A DNA stretch of 64,000 nt from Streptomyces sp. NBC_01216 (GTDB lineage: Bacteria; Actinomycetota; Actinomycetes; Streptomycetales; Streptomycetaceae), in NCBI RefSeq assembly GCF_035994945.1, contig NZ_CP108677.1, positions 4,526,001-4,590,000 on the forward strand, in the 5' to 3' direction. The position numbers and the translations under genes are program-made. The notes under the pieces are model-generated. The model did not search any database, was not told where the DNA came from, and saw nothing but the letters and a program-made list of their open reading frames with translations. Positions 20,553 through 29,423 of the stretch are shown here, one piece after another (within the stretch, counting starts at the first letter, position 1; each line of letters opens with the position of its first letter).

Positions 20553-21883
20553 CGGCGGGCCTCCCTTCGCATGCGGCGGATGTTGACGGCCATCACCGGG
20601 ATGACCAGCAGCAGGAGCAGTACGGCGATCGCGGAGCCGATCCCGAGATCCGCGTCCGTACCGAAGGACGAGCGGTACAGCTGGAGCGCCAGGACGTTCG
20701 CGTCGTCCTGCGCGGAACCCGGAGCGATGATGAAGACCAGGTCGAAGACCTTGAGCACGTTGATCATCAGCGTGACCAGGACGACCGCGAGGACGGGCGC
20801 GAGCAGTGGGACGGTGACGCGGCGGAAGACCTGCCACTCGTTCGCGCCGTCGACCCGGGCGGCTTCGAGGAGTTCGCGCGGCACGCTCGCCAGACCGGCG
20901 GCGATCAGCACCATCGCGAACCCCGCCCACATCCACACGTAGCTGCCGATCACCGCCGGGGTGACGAGCGAGGGACCGAGCCAGGACACGCCGTCGTACT
21001 GCTCCCGGAAGTTGCTCACGGGGAGCCGGAGCACCGCCCCGTCGGCGGCGGCCGGGAGCCGGAAGGTGCCGTCCGCCGCGGCCGTGGTGCTCGCGACGAC
21101 CCGGCCGTCCTTCACCGCCTCGATGCGCAGACCCTTCAGGCCGAGTTCGCCCGGGTCGACGGCGTTCTGCCGCCCGCCGCCCCCCTTGGTGAAGTCCAGC
21201 CAGGCGGTGCCGGTGACCAGACCGTCCTCGACGGCCGGATCGCGCGCGGGCCGGGCGCCCTCGGGCATCCGCGCGGGCGCCACACCGATCAGCGGCAGCC
21301 TGGCGGTCTCCCCGGCGCGCACCGGCCCCTTGGTGACGTATCCGCCGCCGTCGGCCGCCGCCAGCGGATGGACGGGCAGCGGTCGGGCCCGGGGGAAGCC
21401 GGACGACTCCGCGAAGGTGTCGTGGACGCCGACCCAGACGGCGTTGGCGACCCCGCGGTCCGGGTCCTGTTCGTAGACGAGCCGGAAGATGATCCCCGCG
21501 GCGAGCATGGAGATCGCCATCGGCATGAAGATGATCAGCTTGAACGCCGTCCCCCAGCGCACCCGTTCGGTGAGCACGGCGAAGACCAGGCCGAGCGCCG
21601 TCGCGACGGTCGGCGCGAGAACCACCCAGATCACGTTGTTCTCGACCGCGGTCAGCAGGGTGTCGTCGGTGAAGAGCTCGACGTAGTTGCCGAAGCCGGC
21701 GAAGGAGTCGCCGGACTTGTCGAAGAAGGAACGCCGGACGGAGTACCCGATCGGGTAGACGACGAGCGCACCGAGCAACAGCAGGGCGGGGAGCAGGAAA
21801 CCCGCCGCCACCACCTTGCGGCTGCCGGTGACACTCTTGCGGGGGGCGGCCTTCGCGGGCCGCCCAGCGGGCGCCGAGGTCAC
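20549..21883 (-). CDS. Carbohydrate ABC transporter permease (MalF-like) with large inserted domain
   Basis: A 444-residue CUT1 permease, about 140 residues longer than usual. TM1 lies at about 24-46 and TM2-TM3 at 83-130; after F-R-L-V-Y-E-Q-D-P-D-R-G-V comes an insertion of about 140 residues (roughly 145-290) rich in Gly, Pro and charged residues with a beta-rich part (L-R-I-E-A-V-K-D-G-R-V-V-A-S-T) resembling carboxypeptidase-regulatory or SpaA-like folds. The core resumes with S-Y-V-W-M-W-A-G-F and the EAA loop P-R-E-L-L-E-A-A-R-V-D-G-A. The insert should be extracytoplasmic, near the docking face for the binding protein. GTG start, 4 bases after the binding-protein stop. Confidence 0.9.
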   Translation of the reverse strand: MTSAPAGRPAKAAPRKSVTGSRKVVAAGFLLPALLLLGALVVYPIGYSVRRSFFDKSGDSFAGFGNYVELFTDDTLLTAVENNVIWVVLAPTVATALGLVFAVLTERVRWGTAFKLIIFMPMAISMLAAGIIFRLVYEQDPDRGVANAVWVGVHDTFAESSGFPRARPLPVHPLAAADGGGYVTKGPVRAGETARLPLIGVAPARMPEGARPARDPAVEDGLVTGTAWLDFTKGGGGRQNAVDPGELGLKGLRIEAVKDGRVVASTTAAADGTFRLPAAADGAVLRLPVSNFREQYDGVSWLGPSLVTPAVIGSYVWMWAGFAMVLIAAGLASVPRELLEAARVDGANEWQVFRRVTVPLLAPVLAVVLVTLMINVLKVFDLVFIIAPGSAQDDANVLALQLYRSSFGTDADLGIGSAIAVLLLLLVIPVMAVNIRRMRREARR

Positions 21884-21887
21884 GACG

Positions 21888-23267
21888 TCAGCTCTGGTAC
21901 GCCTTGGCCGCGTCGGCCTCCAGCCGTGCCTGGGCGCCCGCGACGTCCTTCGGGTTCTTCAGGAAGTCCTGCAGCGCCTTCCACTCGCCCTTGCCGGGCG
22001 TTCCGCCGAACGACTGCGGCATCTGGTCCGACATGTCGAAGCGGAAGTCGTCCCCGGCGCCGATGAGCGCCCGGGCGATCTCGCGCTGGACGTCGTTCGG
22101 GTACGCCGCCGGGTCCAGGCTCTTGTTGGGCGACAGGAAACCGCCCGCTCCCGCCCAGATCGCCGCCGCGTCCGGGGAGGCGAGGAAGGTCAGCAGCGCC
22201 TGAGCGCCCTCGGTGTCCTTCAGGGCCACCGCCGCGTCGCCCGCGGTCACGACCGGCGCCTGCCCGCCCGAACCGACCGCCGGGAACGGGAACACCTTCG
22301 CGTCCGTGCCGATCTCGGCGTCGGTCTGCGCGATGTTGACGGCGGCGAAGTCGCCCTCGAACACCATCGCGGCCTTGGGCTGGTCGCCACCGGTGAAGGT
22401 CTGGGTGACCGAGACCGGGTACTCCGTCTGCAGCGCGCCGTCCGCGCCGCCCGCGATCAGCCGCGGCTTGCCGAACAGCTCCCCGAGCGTGGTCAGGGCC
22501 GCGGCGACGGAGGGGTCGGTCCACTTGATCTCGTGCCGGGCCAGCCGGTCGTATGCCGCCGGACCCGCCTGCGACAGGTAGACGTTCTCGAACCAGTCGG
22601 TGAGGGTCCAGCCGTCCGCGCCGCCCACCGACACGGGGGTGACGCCGGACGCCGAGATCGTCTCGGCGGTGGCGAGGAAGTCCTTCCAGGTCTTCGGCTC
22701 GGCGGCGCCCGCGTTCTCGAAGGCGGCGGAGTTGTACCAGACCAGGGACTTGTTGGCGGCCTTGAAATAGACGCCGTACTGCGTTCCGTCGACGGCGCCG
22801 AGGTCCTGCCAGCCCTTCGTGTAGTGGGCCGAGAGCTGCGCCCTGGCCTCGGGCCCGGCCGGCTTCACCCACTTCTGGGCGACGGCCTGCCGGATCGCGC
22901 CGACCTGGGGGAGCATGGCCACGTCGGGCGGGGAGCCGCCCGCGATCTTCGTCCCGAGGAAGTTCACGATCGGGTCCTGGGCGGGCACGAACGTGACGGT
23001 GGCCCCGGTGCGCTTCTCGAACTCCTTCAGGACCTTGGTGAAGTTCTCCTGTTCGGGGCCGGTCCAGACGGCCGCGACCTCGATCTTCTGGCCTTTGAGG
23101 GACGGTAAGGAGACGGTCCCCCCGTCGCCGTCCGGACCGGCGCTCCCCGAGGCGCCCGGCTTCTCGGCGGGCTCGTCGCCGCCGCACCCCGTCAGGGTCA
23201 GTGCGGTGGCCGCGGCCAAGGCGGCGATCATCGTCACGGCCTTGCGTGTACGAAGAGTTGTACGCAT
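21888..23267 (-). CDS. Extracellular sugar-binding lipoprotein of ABC transporter
   Basis: A 459-residue family 1 solute-binding lipoprotein. The signal peptide ends in L-T-L-T-G-C with Cys28 lipidated, followed by a Gly/Ser/Pro linker. The mature part begins K-I-E-V-A-A-V-W-T-G-P-E-Q and has the usual bilobal periplasmic-binding features, such as V-T-F-V-P-A-Q-D-P and A-A-M-V-F-E-G-D-F-A-A-V-N. First gene of a three-gene leftward operon with the two permeases; gaps are 4 bases and an overlap. A good promoter lies just upstream. Ligand cannot be assigned; oligosaccharide is likely. Confidence 0.93.
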   Translation of the reverse strand: MRTTLRTRKAVTMIAALAAATALTLTGCGGDEPAEKPGASGSAGPDGDGGTVSLPSLKGQKIEVAAVWTGPEQENFTKVLKEFEKRTGATVTFVPAQDPIVNFLGTKIAGGSPPDVAMLPQVGAIRQAVAQKWVKPAGPEARAQLSAHYTKGWQDLGAVDGTQYGVYFKAANKSLVWYNSAAFENAGAAEPKTWKDFLATAETISASGVTPVSVGGADGWTLTDWFENVYLSQAGPAAYDRLARHEIKWTDPSVAAALTTLGELFGKPRLIAGGADGALQTEYPVSVTQTFTGGDQPKAAMVFEGDFAAVNIAQTDAEIGTDAKVFPFPAVGSGGQAPVVTAGDAAVALKDTEGAQALLTFLASPDAAAIWAGAGGFLSPNKSLDPAAYPNDVQREIARALIGAGDDFRFDMSDQMPQSFGGTPGKGEWKALQDFLKNPKDVAGAQARLEADAAKAYQS

Positions 23268-23312
23268 GACTGCCCCGTCTCTTCCGTGCGCGTGCTCGTC
23301 CCGGTCCCGACA

Positions 23313-23341
23313 GGTCTACGCCGGGCGTCCGGACCCCGCAA
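23313..23341 (-). promoter_or_regulatory. Candidate housekeeping promoter of the sugar ABC operon
   Basis: On the minus strand TTGCGG and TAGACC are separated by exactly 17 bases, resembling the HrdB consensus. Transcription would start about 40 bases before the binding-protein ATG. A CCGCC-ttc-GGCGG hairpin lies just upstream of the -35. Confidence 0.5.
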
Positions 23342-23524
23342 TACCGCCTTCGGCGGGAAATCGGAGATCGTGATCGGCTCGTGACGTGCGGTCAGGGCGC
23401 GAGAGAACCGGTATCCGGGCACGGGGACCGGCCTCGGCCGGGCGGGGAGCCGCGGCGGGCGGAGGAGCGGGTACGCGTCGGGCCGGGTCCTCCGGGGGAG
23501 GCCCGGAGGGCCATCGAGGATGCG

Positions 23525-26500
23525 TCAGGGGCGGACGGCGGGGGTCAGCGGGGACACCGGCGTCGCCTCGACGGAGCGGGCAGCCCTCTCCAGCGCGGAG
23601 GCGAGCAGCGCCAGGTCGGTCGGTCCGTTGCCCAGTTCGCGCACCGGTCTGCGGGTGGGCGGGTCGCCCATCCGCTCCCATTCCAGCGGGACCACCGTGG
23701 GCCGCAGGGTCGCCGTGCGCGGGATGCGGCCGGTGACCCGGCCCGCCTGGAACGGGGTCACCCGGCCGTCCGGGTGGCCGAGCCGCCCCCGGCCAGGTGC
23801 CGGACCGTCGGGACCGGACGCGACGGGCGGCGCGTCGAGCACGATCCGCAGCCGCGCCCCGTGGGCCGGCTCCGTGTCCGCCGTCCGGTCGGGCCGGGCC
23901 GAGGTCGCGACGAGGTGCACGCCCAGCCGGGCGCCGCCGCGCGCGACGGCCTCGAGGGCCCGCACCACCGAGCCGGCCGCGGGCCGCCCCGGCGCTCCGA
24001 GTGCGGGTGCCACGAGTGCGTCGTAGTCGTCGACCAGCACGACGAGCCGGGGGAGCCCGTCCGCCTCGGCGGCGCCGGGCGCTTCGGCGCCCCGGGGAAC
24101 CCGGCTCCGGAACCGGTCCTCCGGGCCGGTCTCGTCGACCCGGACCACGCGCCCGCTGGGCCGGTCGCCGAGGTCGCCGGAGGCGGCCCTCGGAAGGCGT
24201 CCGGAGGAGCGGTCTTGGGGACCGGACTCCTCGCGCAGCGGCAGCCGCCCGGAGGGGCGGTCGCCGAGGTCGCCGTCCGGCACTCGCGGGACGCGCCCGC
24301 CGGGCCGGTCGGTGAGATCGGCGGCCCCGGCGCGCGGGACACGTTCGCCGACGGGCCCCTCGCCCGTCCGCAGGGTCCGGCCGCTGGGCAGGTAGGTCAG
24401 GTCGTCCGCCCCGGACCGCGAGGTCCGGCCGCTCGGGCGTTCGTCGAGGCTGCCGTCGCCGGGGCGGCCGGTGCCCGTCCGGGCGTCGGGAATCCGGGTG
24501 GTGACCCGGGCCGAGACGGGAAGCGTCTCCGCCGCGCTCGGCGGGCGCTGCGCGATCAGACGGCCGGTGGCCCGCCGGTCGGCGAAGTGCCCGTCACCCA
24601 GCAGCTCCGCGCGCCGCTTCAGCTCGGCGCCCAGCGCCTGGGCGAACGCCCGCATCCGCACCGGGTCGGAGGCGACCAGGTGCTCGGTGACGTGCGGCAG
24701 CTCCGTGCAGACGCCCAGGCCCTCGCCGCGTTCGCCCCCCGCGCCGTCGACCAGCAGCAGACCCAGGCGGTCGGGTCGGCCGCCGGCCGCCAGCGAGGCG
24801 GCGACCGACCGCAGCAGCTCCGTCCGTCCGCTGCCCGCCGGCCCCTCGATCAGCAGGTGCGGGCCTTCCTCGGCCAGGTCGACCGAGACCGGTCCGCGCG
24901 GGCCCGCGCCGAGTACGGCCGTGCCGTCCCCTGCCGAGGCCCAGCGGGCCATCAGGGACGCGGGAGTGGCCCGAGCGAGACCGAGTTCGTCGAGCAGCCT
25001 CGCGGAAGGCGGGAGCGCCGCCGCGGTGGCCCGGCCGTGCGGGGCCTCGGACTCGGTGCGCAGCGGCGCCAAGGCGCGGCCGAAGCGGTCCGCCCAGGCC
25101 ACCGACACCGCGTCCACCACACCGATGGTGCCGTGCCCCGCGGCCCGGCCGCCGGCCGTCCGCAGCAGCCGGAGCGCCGTCGCCACGTCGCCGCTCAGCA
25201 GGGCGACCGCCCCACACTCGCGGAAGGCCAGGGAGGCCGCGCAGGCACTCTCGTACGTCGCGGCGACGGGGGACACGGGGGAAGCGGTCGGCGCCTCGGC
25301 CAGACAGACCAGATGGATACCGGCGGCGGCGCCCGCACCCGCGAGCCGTGCCGTCGTCTCCCGCAGCGCCGCCGTGCCGGGGTCGCCGTCCACGATCACG
25401 ACCGTGACCGGTCCTTCGTGGCGGGCCGCCGCCTCGGCGACGGCCGTGCGGTCGGCGCTCGGCCAGCCGGGTCCCAGCGGTCCCTCGTCCAGCCTCCGGG
25501 TGAGCTCCGCGGCGCGCGCCTGCGCCTGGTCCCGGTCGTAGGCGAGGAGGAGCCGGCAGTCCTGGCCGTGCGCCGGGCGCAGATGGGGGAGCCAGCCGAG
25601 CCAGGCCCAGGCGCGGCGCCGTTCCTCCAGCGGCCGGGCGCGGTCCGCGCTGATGAGCACGATCTCCAGGTCGGCGGGAGAGTGCAGGGCGGCGAGCTGG
25701 GCCACGACCGAGCGGGCGAGTCCGGCCAGACGGTTCCCGGGGCCCGCGAGCCCGAGCGACCCCACCTCGCGCAGGCCGACGGTGACCGGGACGCCGGACA
25801 GCGCGGCGCGGTCGGCCGTGCCGAGCCGGACCACGAGGGACTCGGGGTGGTCGGGGCCGCGCTCCCAGAGCCGGGGCCCGGGGCCCAGCACGGTGAGCAG
25901 CACCGCCGCCGGATCGGGCCAGGTGTCGGGGGCGGGCCAGGTACCCGCCGCGGCCGGCGGGGTCGTGGGCGGCGCACCGGTTCCGGTGGCCGCGTGCGGT
26001 GTGTCCTCCCTGCCGCCGGCCAGGCGCCGGGCCCAGGCCCCTATTCCTCGCCGGCCGCGGGTCGGCGGGGGCCGGCGCCGGGTCCTGCTGTGGGCCTCGG
26101 ACTCGTCGGCCGGGGGGTCTGAGGCCCGTGCGTGGCCGAACGCGCCGCCGTGGTCCAGCCCGCCGCCGTGGGTGGCGTCGGCACGGGTGCCGTACGGGCC
26201 GTGGGTGCCGTGTTCCTCGCCGTGCTGGCCGGGGAGAGGGGTCCTCCCGGTCCGGCTGCCGGGGCCGTCCCGGCCGTCAGTGGTCCCGGAGTCGGAGTCG
26301 GCCGGGTGGGACACCGCGCCCGGCCCGCCCCGGAACCCCGCCCCGTGGGCGAGGGCCGGCTCCGCGTCGGCGGGGGCCGTGTCCCACGCCGGTCCGCCGC
26401 CGGCATCCGGGACGGCCCCGCCCGGATCGGTGGTGATGCCCGCGCCCGCGAGACCCGTCCCCGCGGGGAAGCCCACCCTCAGGTGTCCCTCGCCATCCGG

Positions 26501-27115
26501 CGTCGTCGGCAGCGTGTCCGCGCCGCCGACGTCGGGACCCGTCAGGCGCAGGGCGGACTCGCCGAGGCGCAGCAGGGCGCCGGGGCGGAACCGCACCGGG
26601 CGGTCGCCGACCGGTGTGCCGTCCAGTGTGGTGCCGTTCGTGGAGCCGAGGTCCGCGACGGTGACCCGGCCGTCCTCGCCCACCGTGACCGCGCAGTGCA
26701 TCCGCGAGACGTCCGGGTCGTCGAGCGGAACGTCCGCGTCCATGGAGCGCCCGACCCGGATCGGCCCGCCGTGCAGCAGGTGTACTCCCCCCGCGTCGGG
26801 CCCCGCGACGACGTGGAGCCGGGCCGCGGCGCCCGCGCCGGTCCGCTCGTCCTCGCCCGGGACCTGGAGCGTGATCACGGCGCCGTCCACGAGCGGGGGC
26901 TCGCCCAGGGCCGAGCGCTGTCCGTCGAGACGTTCCCGGCCCGCGTAGAGGACGGTGGTGCCGGAGGTGGGGGTGTCGGGCCCGGAGACGGCCGCGGCGA
27001 GAGCCGAGGCCACGGCGGCCAGCGCGGTCCCCGCCGGAGCGGTGACGAGCACGTCGCAGGAGCGCCCCGCGCCGTGTCCGGCGTGCGGTGCGAGGACGGT
27101 CAGCCGGATCTGCAT
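23525..27115 (-). CDS. FHA-domain protein with FtsK/SpoIIIE-like ATPase domain
   Basis: A 1196-residue protein, starting M-Q-I-R-L-T-V-L-A-P. An N-terminal ubiquitin-like region (1-90) is followed by an FHA phosphothreonine-binding domain (about 100-180; R-V-G-R-S, S-R-M-H-C-A-V and G-S-T-N-G-T-T-L-D-G). A long disordered Gly/Pro/Asp-rich linker leads to FtsK/SpoIIIE-like ATPase segments. The phosphate-binding loop reads G-P-A-G-S-G-R-T (about 757), with Arg replacing the usual Lys, and the Walker B-like strand is L-V-V-L-V-D-D-Y-D (about 1025). Between them is an Arg/Gly-rich array of degenerate repeats. The layout recalls the FHA-EccC association in type VII secretion, but no membrane span is seen. 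It is divergent from pkaA; recognising phosphorylated kinase targets is a reasonable inference. Confidence 0.83.
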   Translation of the reverse strand: MQIRLTVLAPHAGHGAGRSCDVLVTAPAGTALAAVASALAAAVSGPDTPTSGTTVLYAGRERLDGQRSALGEPPLVDGAVITLQVPGEDERTGAGAAARLHVVAGPDAGGVHLLHGGPIRVGRSMDADVPLDDPDVSRMHCAVTVGEDGRVTVADLGSTNGTTLDGTPVGDRPVRFRPGALLRLGESALRLTGPDVGGADTLPTTPDGEGHLRVGFPAGTGLAGAGITTDPGGAVPDAGGGPAWDTAPADAEPALAHGAGFRGGPGAVSHPADSDSGTTDGRDGPGSRTGRTPLPGQHGEEHGTHGPYGTRADATHGGGLDHGGAFGHARASDPPADESEAHSRTRRRPPPTRGRRGIGAWARRLAGGREDTPHAATGTGAPPTTPPAAAGTWPAPDTWPDPAAVLLTVLGPGPRLWERGPDHPESLVVRLGTADRAALSGVPVTVGLREVGSLGLAGPGNRLAGLARSVVAQLAALHSPADLEIVLISADRARPLEERRRAWAWLGWLPHLRPAHGQDCRLLLAYDRDQAQARAAELTRRLDEGPLGPGWPSADRTAVAEAAARHEGPVTVVIVDGDPGTAALRETTARLAGAGAAAGIHLVCLAEAPTASPVSPVAATYESACAASLAFRECGAVALLSGDVATALRLLRTAGGRAAGHGTIGVVDAVSVAWADRFGRALAPLRTESEAPHGRATAAALPPSARLLDELGLARATPASLMARWASAGDGTAVLGAGPRGPVSVDLAEEGPHLLIEGPAGSGRTELLRSVAASLAAGGRPDRLGLLLVDGAGGERGEGLGVCTELPHVTEHLVASDPVRMRAFAQALGAELKRRAELLGDGHFADRRATGRLIAQRPPSAAETLPVSARVTTRIPDARTGTGRPGDGSLDERPSGRTSRSGADDLTYLPSGRTLRTGEGPVGERVPRAGAADLTDRPGGRVPRVPDGDLGDRPSGRLPLREESGPQDRSSGRLPRAASGDLGDRPSGRVVRVDETGPEDRFRSRVPRGAEAPGAAEADGLPRLVVLVDDYDALVAPALGAPGRPAAGSVVRALEAVARGGARLGVHLVATSARPDRTADTEPAHGARLRIVLDAPPVASGPDGPAPGRGRLGHPDGRVTPFQAGRVTGRIPRTATLRPTVVPLEWERMGDPPTRRPVRELGNGPTDLALLASALERAARSVEATPVSPLTPAVRP
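24130..24460 (-). repeat. Degenerate D-R-x-S-G-R-x-x-R repeat array inside the FHA ATPase
   Basis: About nine units of 18-24 residues, each containing a variant of D-R-P-S-G-R-x-x-R (for example G-D-L-G-D-R-P-S-G-R, then P-Q-D-R-S-S-G-R), lie between the P-loop and the Walker B strand. At DNA level GGCCGGTCGCCGAGGTCGCC-like words recur. Such basic linkers are usually disordered and nucleic-acid or phosphate binding. Confidence 0.7.
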
Positions 27116-27570
27116 CGCCGTCAGCGGTCCCTTCTGCGCGTGTGCTCGGCAGGGGAGTCGCTGTGAGTCTCCCCCCGCCCGGCACCGACGCGTCGTCCGG
27201 TTCAGGTCAGCGCGGCGCGGGGGCTCCCGACCCCGATGCGACGTGCTGTGGGCATCCTCGCACTTGCCACGGACAACACGCCCACGGGTCGGCCTCAAGT
27301 GATCTTGAATGGTCGGCTGTGGACGTAAAAATGCCTGGTTGAGCACACCCTGTGTCGCACGCGGCAACCACGGGTACGGCTGACGCGTCTTGTTTTCGGA
27401 CAAGTCCGGCGCCTGAAGGTAAGGAATCGGCCATAGGGTGCTCGGCCGTGCGATCGACCGTTGACTCGTTCGGCGGCACTAAAGTGGGTCGGACACCCGG
27501 ACGGGTCACCACAGACGACAGGAGCCCGGGACCACCCCCCCAGGACCACGATCAGCAGGGAGCGCGTGAC
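27116..27570. other. Divergent regulatory region between FHA ATPase gene and pkaA
   Basis: A 455-base gap with an A+T-richer centre (about 27290-27420) unusual for this chromosome. TCAAG-TGAT-CTTGA (27295-27308) is a perfect short palindrome, a candidate operator placed to affect both genes. Promoters for both directions should be here; no unambiguous boxes found. No gene is supported. Confidence 0.5.
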
Positions 27571-29316
27571 GTGCGGCCTATCGGCAGCAAGTACCTGCTC
27601 GAGGAGCCGCTCGGCCGCGGCGCCACGGGCACCGTCTGGCGAGCCCGCATGGGGGCGCCCCCAGGCGAGTCCGCCGTGCCGGGCCGGCCCGGCGAGACGG
27701 TCGCGATCAAGGTCCTCAAGGAGGAGCTGGCCAACGACGCGGACATCGTGATGCGCTTCCTGCGCGAGCGGTCCGTACTGCTCCGGCTCACCCACCCCAA
27801 CATCGTGCGCACCCGGGACCTGGTCGTGGAGGGCGACGTCCTGGCCCTGGTCATGGATCTCGTCGAGGGGCCCGACCTGCACCGCTACATCCGGGACAAC
27901 GGCCCGCTCACCCCGGTCGCCGCCGGTCTGCTCACCGCGCAGATCGCCGACGCGCTCGCCGCCAGCCACGCCGACGGTGTCGTCCACCGCGACCTCAAGC
28001 CCGCCAACGTCCTGCTCGCCGAGCAGGACGGCCGGATGCACCCGATGCTCACCGACTTCGGCATCGCGCGCCTGGCGGACTCGCCGGGACTGACCCGCAC
28101 GCACGAGTTCGTCGGCACCCCCGCCTACGTCGCGCCCGAGTCCGCCGAGGGCCGCCCGCAGACCTCCGCTGTGGACATCTACGGCGCCGGCATCCTCCTG
28201 TACGAGCTGGTCACGGGCCGTCCGCCGTTCGCGGGCGGTACCGCGCTGGAGGTCCTGCACCGGCACCTCAGCGAGGAGCCGCGGCGCCCCTCGACCGTCC
28301 CGGGTCCGCTGTGGACCGTCATCGAGCGCTGTCTGAGCAAGGACCCCGAGCGCCGGCCCAGCGCCGAGAACCTGGCGCGCGGCCTGCGTACGGTCGCCGC
28401 CGGCATCGGAGTGCACGCCACCCCCGACCAGATCGAGGCCGCCGACGGCGTCGGGGCGCTGCTCGCCCCCGACCCGGCGCCGGCGCCCGTCCCGCCGGCT
28501 CCCGGCGTGGACCCGGCCGGCGCCACCCAGGTGCTGCCCGGGGCGCCCTCGTACGATCCCTCCGCGGCGACCAGCGTCCTGCCCACCGGCGGCGGGCCCG
28601 CCGCGGCCGACCCCACCGCGGTCATGCCGCCCGTTCCCCCGCCCTCCTCGCAGAACGAGGAACCGCACCCCTGGCAGAGCCAGCTGCGTGCCGCCCGGGA
28701 CCGCAACGAGCAGACGCAGGTGCAGTACCTCGACCCGGGCGAGGACCCGCTTCGACGTCGCCCGCAGCGCCGGCCGCAGCCGCCCCGGCACCAGCCCCCG
28801 CAGTCCCAGCCCCCGCAGTCCCAGCCCCCGCAGTCCCAGCCGCGGCAGTACGAAGGCCGGCCACCGCAGCCGTACCAGCAGCCCCCACAGCCCTACCGGC
28901 AGGAGCCGCAGCGGCAGCAGCAGTACCCCCCGCAGTACCAGCAGCCGCCGCAGCCGTACCAGCAGCCGCAGCAGCCTCCGCAGGCCCGGCCGTACACGCC
29001 TCCGCGGCAGCAGTACACCCCTCCGCAGCCGCCGCCCCCGGCACCGGCTCCGCGCGAGCCGCGCGCGCCCCGCCCGCGCGGCGCCAACCCGATGCGGATC
29101 CCGGGGCTCGGCTGCCTCAAGGGCTGCCTCTTCACGGTCGCCCTCTTCGTGATCGCGGGCTGGCTCGTCTGGGAGCTCACCCCGCTCGCGGACTGGGTCG
29201 ACCAGGGCAAGGGCTACTGGGAGGCCATCGGCGACGCGATCACGTCCGTCAGCGACTGGGTCTCCGAACTCAGCGACACCGGCGGCGGTGGTGCTACCGA
29301 CGGTACGGGACAGTAG
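27571..29316 (+). CDS. pkaA: Ser/Thr protein kinase PkaA-like
   Basis: A 581-residue eukaryotic-type kinase. The kinase domain (about 8-265) is complete: Gly loop G-R-G-A-T-G-T-V, Lys47, catalytic H-R-D-L-K-P-A-N with Asp141, and D-F-G with Asp162. A Pro/Gln-rich linker (about 395-500) with repeated P-Q-S-Q and P-Q-Y-Q units precedes one membrane span near the C-terminus (C-L-F-T-V-A-L-F-V-I-A-G-W-L-V-W-E) and a short exported tail. The GTG start has AGGGAG eight bases before it and gives the conserved R-P-I-G-S-K-Y. By order and pairing it matches pkaA of the S. coelicolor pkaA-pkaB pair; assignment by memory of synteny. Acts at the inner face of the membrane. Confidence 0.88.
   Translation: MRPIGSKYLLEEPLGRGATGTVWRARMGAPPGESAVPGRPGETVAIKVLKEELANDADIVMRFLRERSVLLRLTHPNIVRTRDLVVEGDVLALVMDLVEGPDLHRYIRDNGPLTPVAAGLLTAQIADALAASHADGVVHRDLKPANVLLAEQDGRMHPMLTDFGIARLADSPGLTRTHEFVGTPAYVAPESAEGRPQTSAVDIYGAGILLYELVTGRPPFAGGTALEVLHRHLSEEPRRPSTVPGPLWTVIERCLSKDPERRPSAENLARGLRTVAAGIGVHATPDQIEAADGVGALLAPDPAPAPVPPAPGVDPAGATQVLPGAPSYDPSAATSVLPTGGGPAAADPTAVMPPVPPPSSQNEEPHPWQSQLRAARDRNEQTQVQYLDPGEDPLRRRPQRRPQPPRHQPPQSQPPQSQPPQSQPRQYEGRPPQPYQQPPQPYRQEPQRQQQYPPQYQQPPQPYQQPQQPPQARPYTPPRQQYTPPQPPPPAPAPREPRAPRPRGANPMRIPGLGCLKGCLFTVALFVIAGWLVWELTPLADWVDQGKGYWEAIGDAITSVSDWVSELSDTGGGGATDGTGQ
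28795..29030 (+). repeat. Pro/Gln-coding short repeats in pkaA
   Basis: CAGTCCCAGCCCCCG is repeated in tandem three times, followed by many CAGCAG/CCGCAG/TACCAG units. They encode the juxtamembrane Pro/Gln/Tyr-rich linker and should be length-variable between strains. Confidence 0.75.
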
Positions 29317-29332
29317 TACCGCCGATTTATCG

Positions 29333-29362
29333 ACTTCCGAGGGATGAATTCCCCTCGGAAGT
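29333..29362 (+). terminator. Perfect stem-loop between the two kinase genes
   Basis: ACTTCCGAGGG and CCCTCGGAAGT pair over 11 bp with an 8-base A+T-rich loop (ATGAATTC). It lies 17 bases after the pkaA stop. It may terminate pkaA transcripts or act as a processing or attenuation site before pkaB. Confidence 0.65.
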
Positions 29363-29423
29363 GAGTTCCGGCGCCGGGGGGCGCGTAACTTTGTCGAGAC
29401 CGCCAGTCGCTGAGGGAGCAGTC

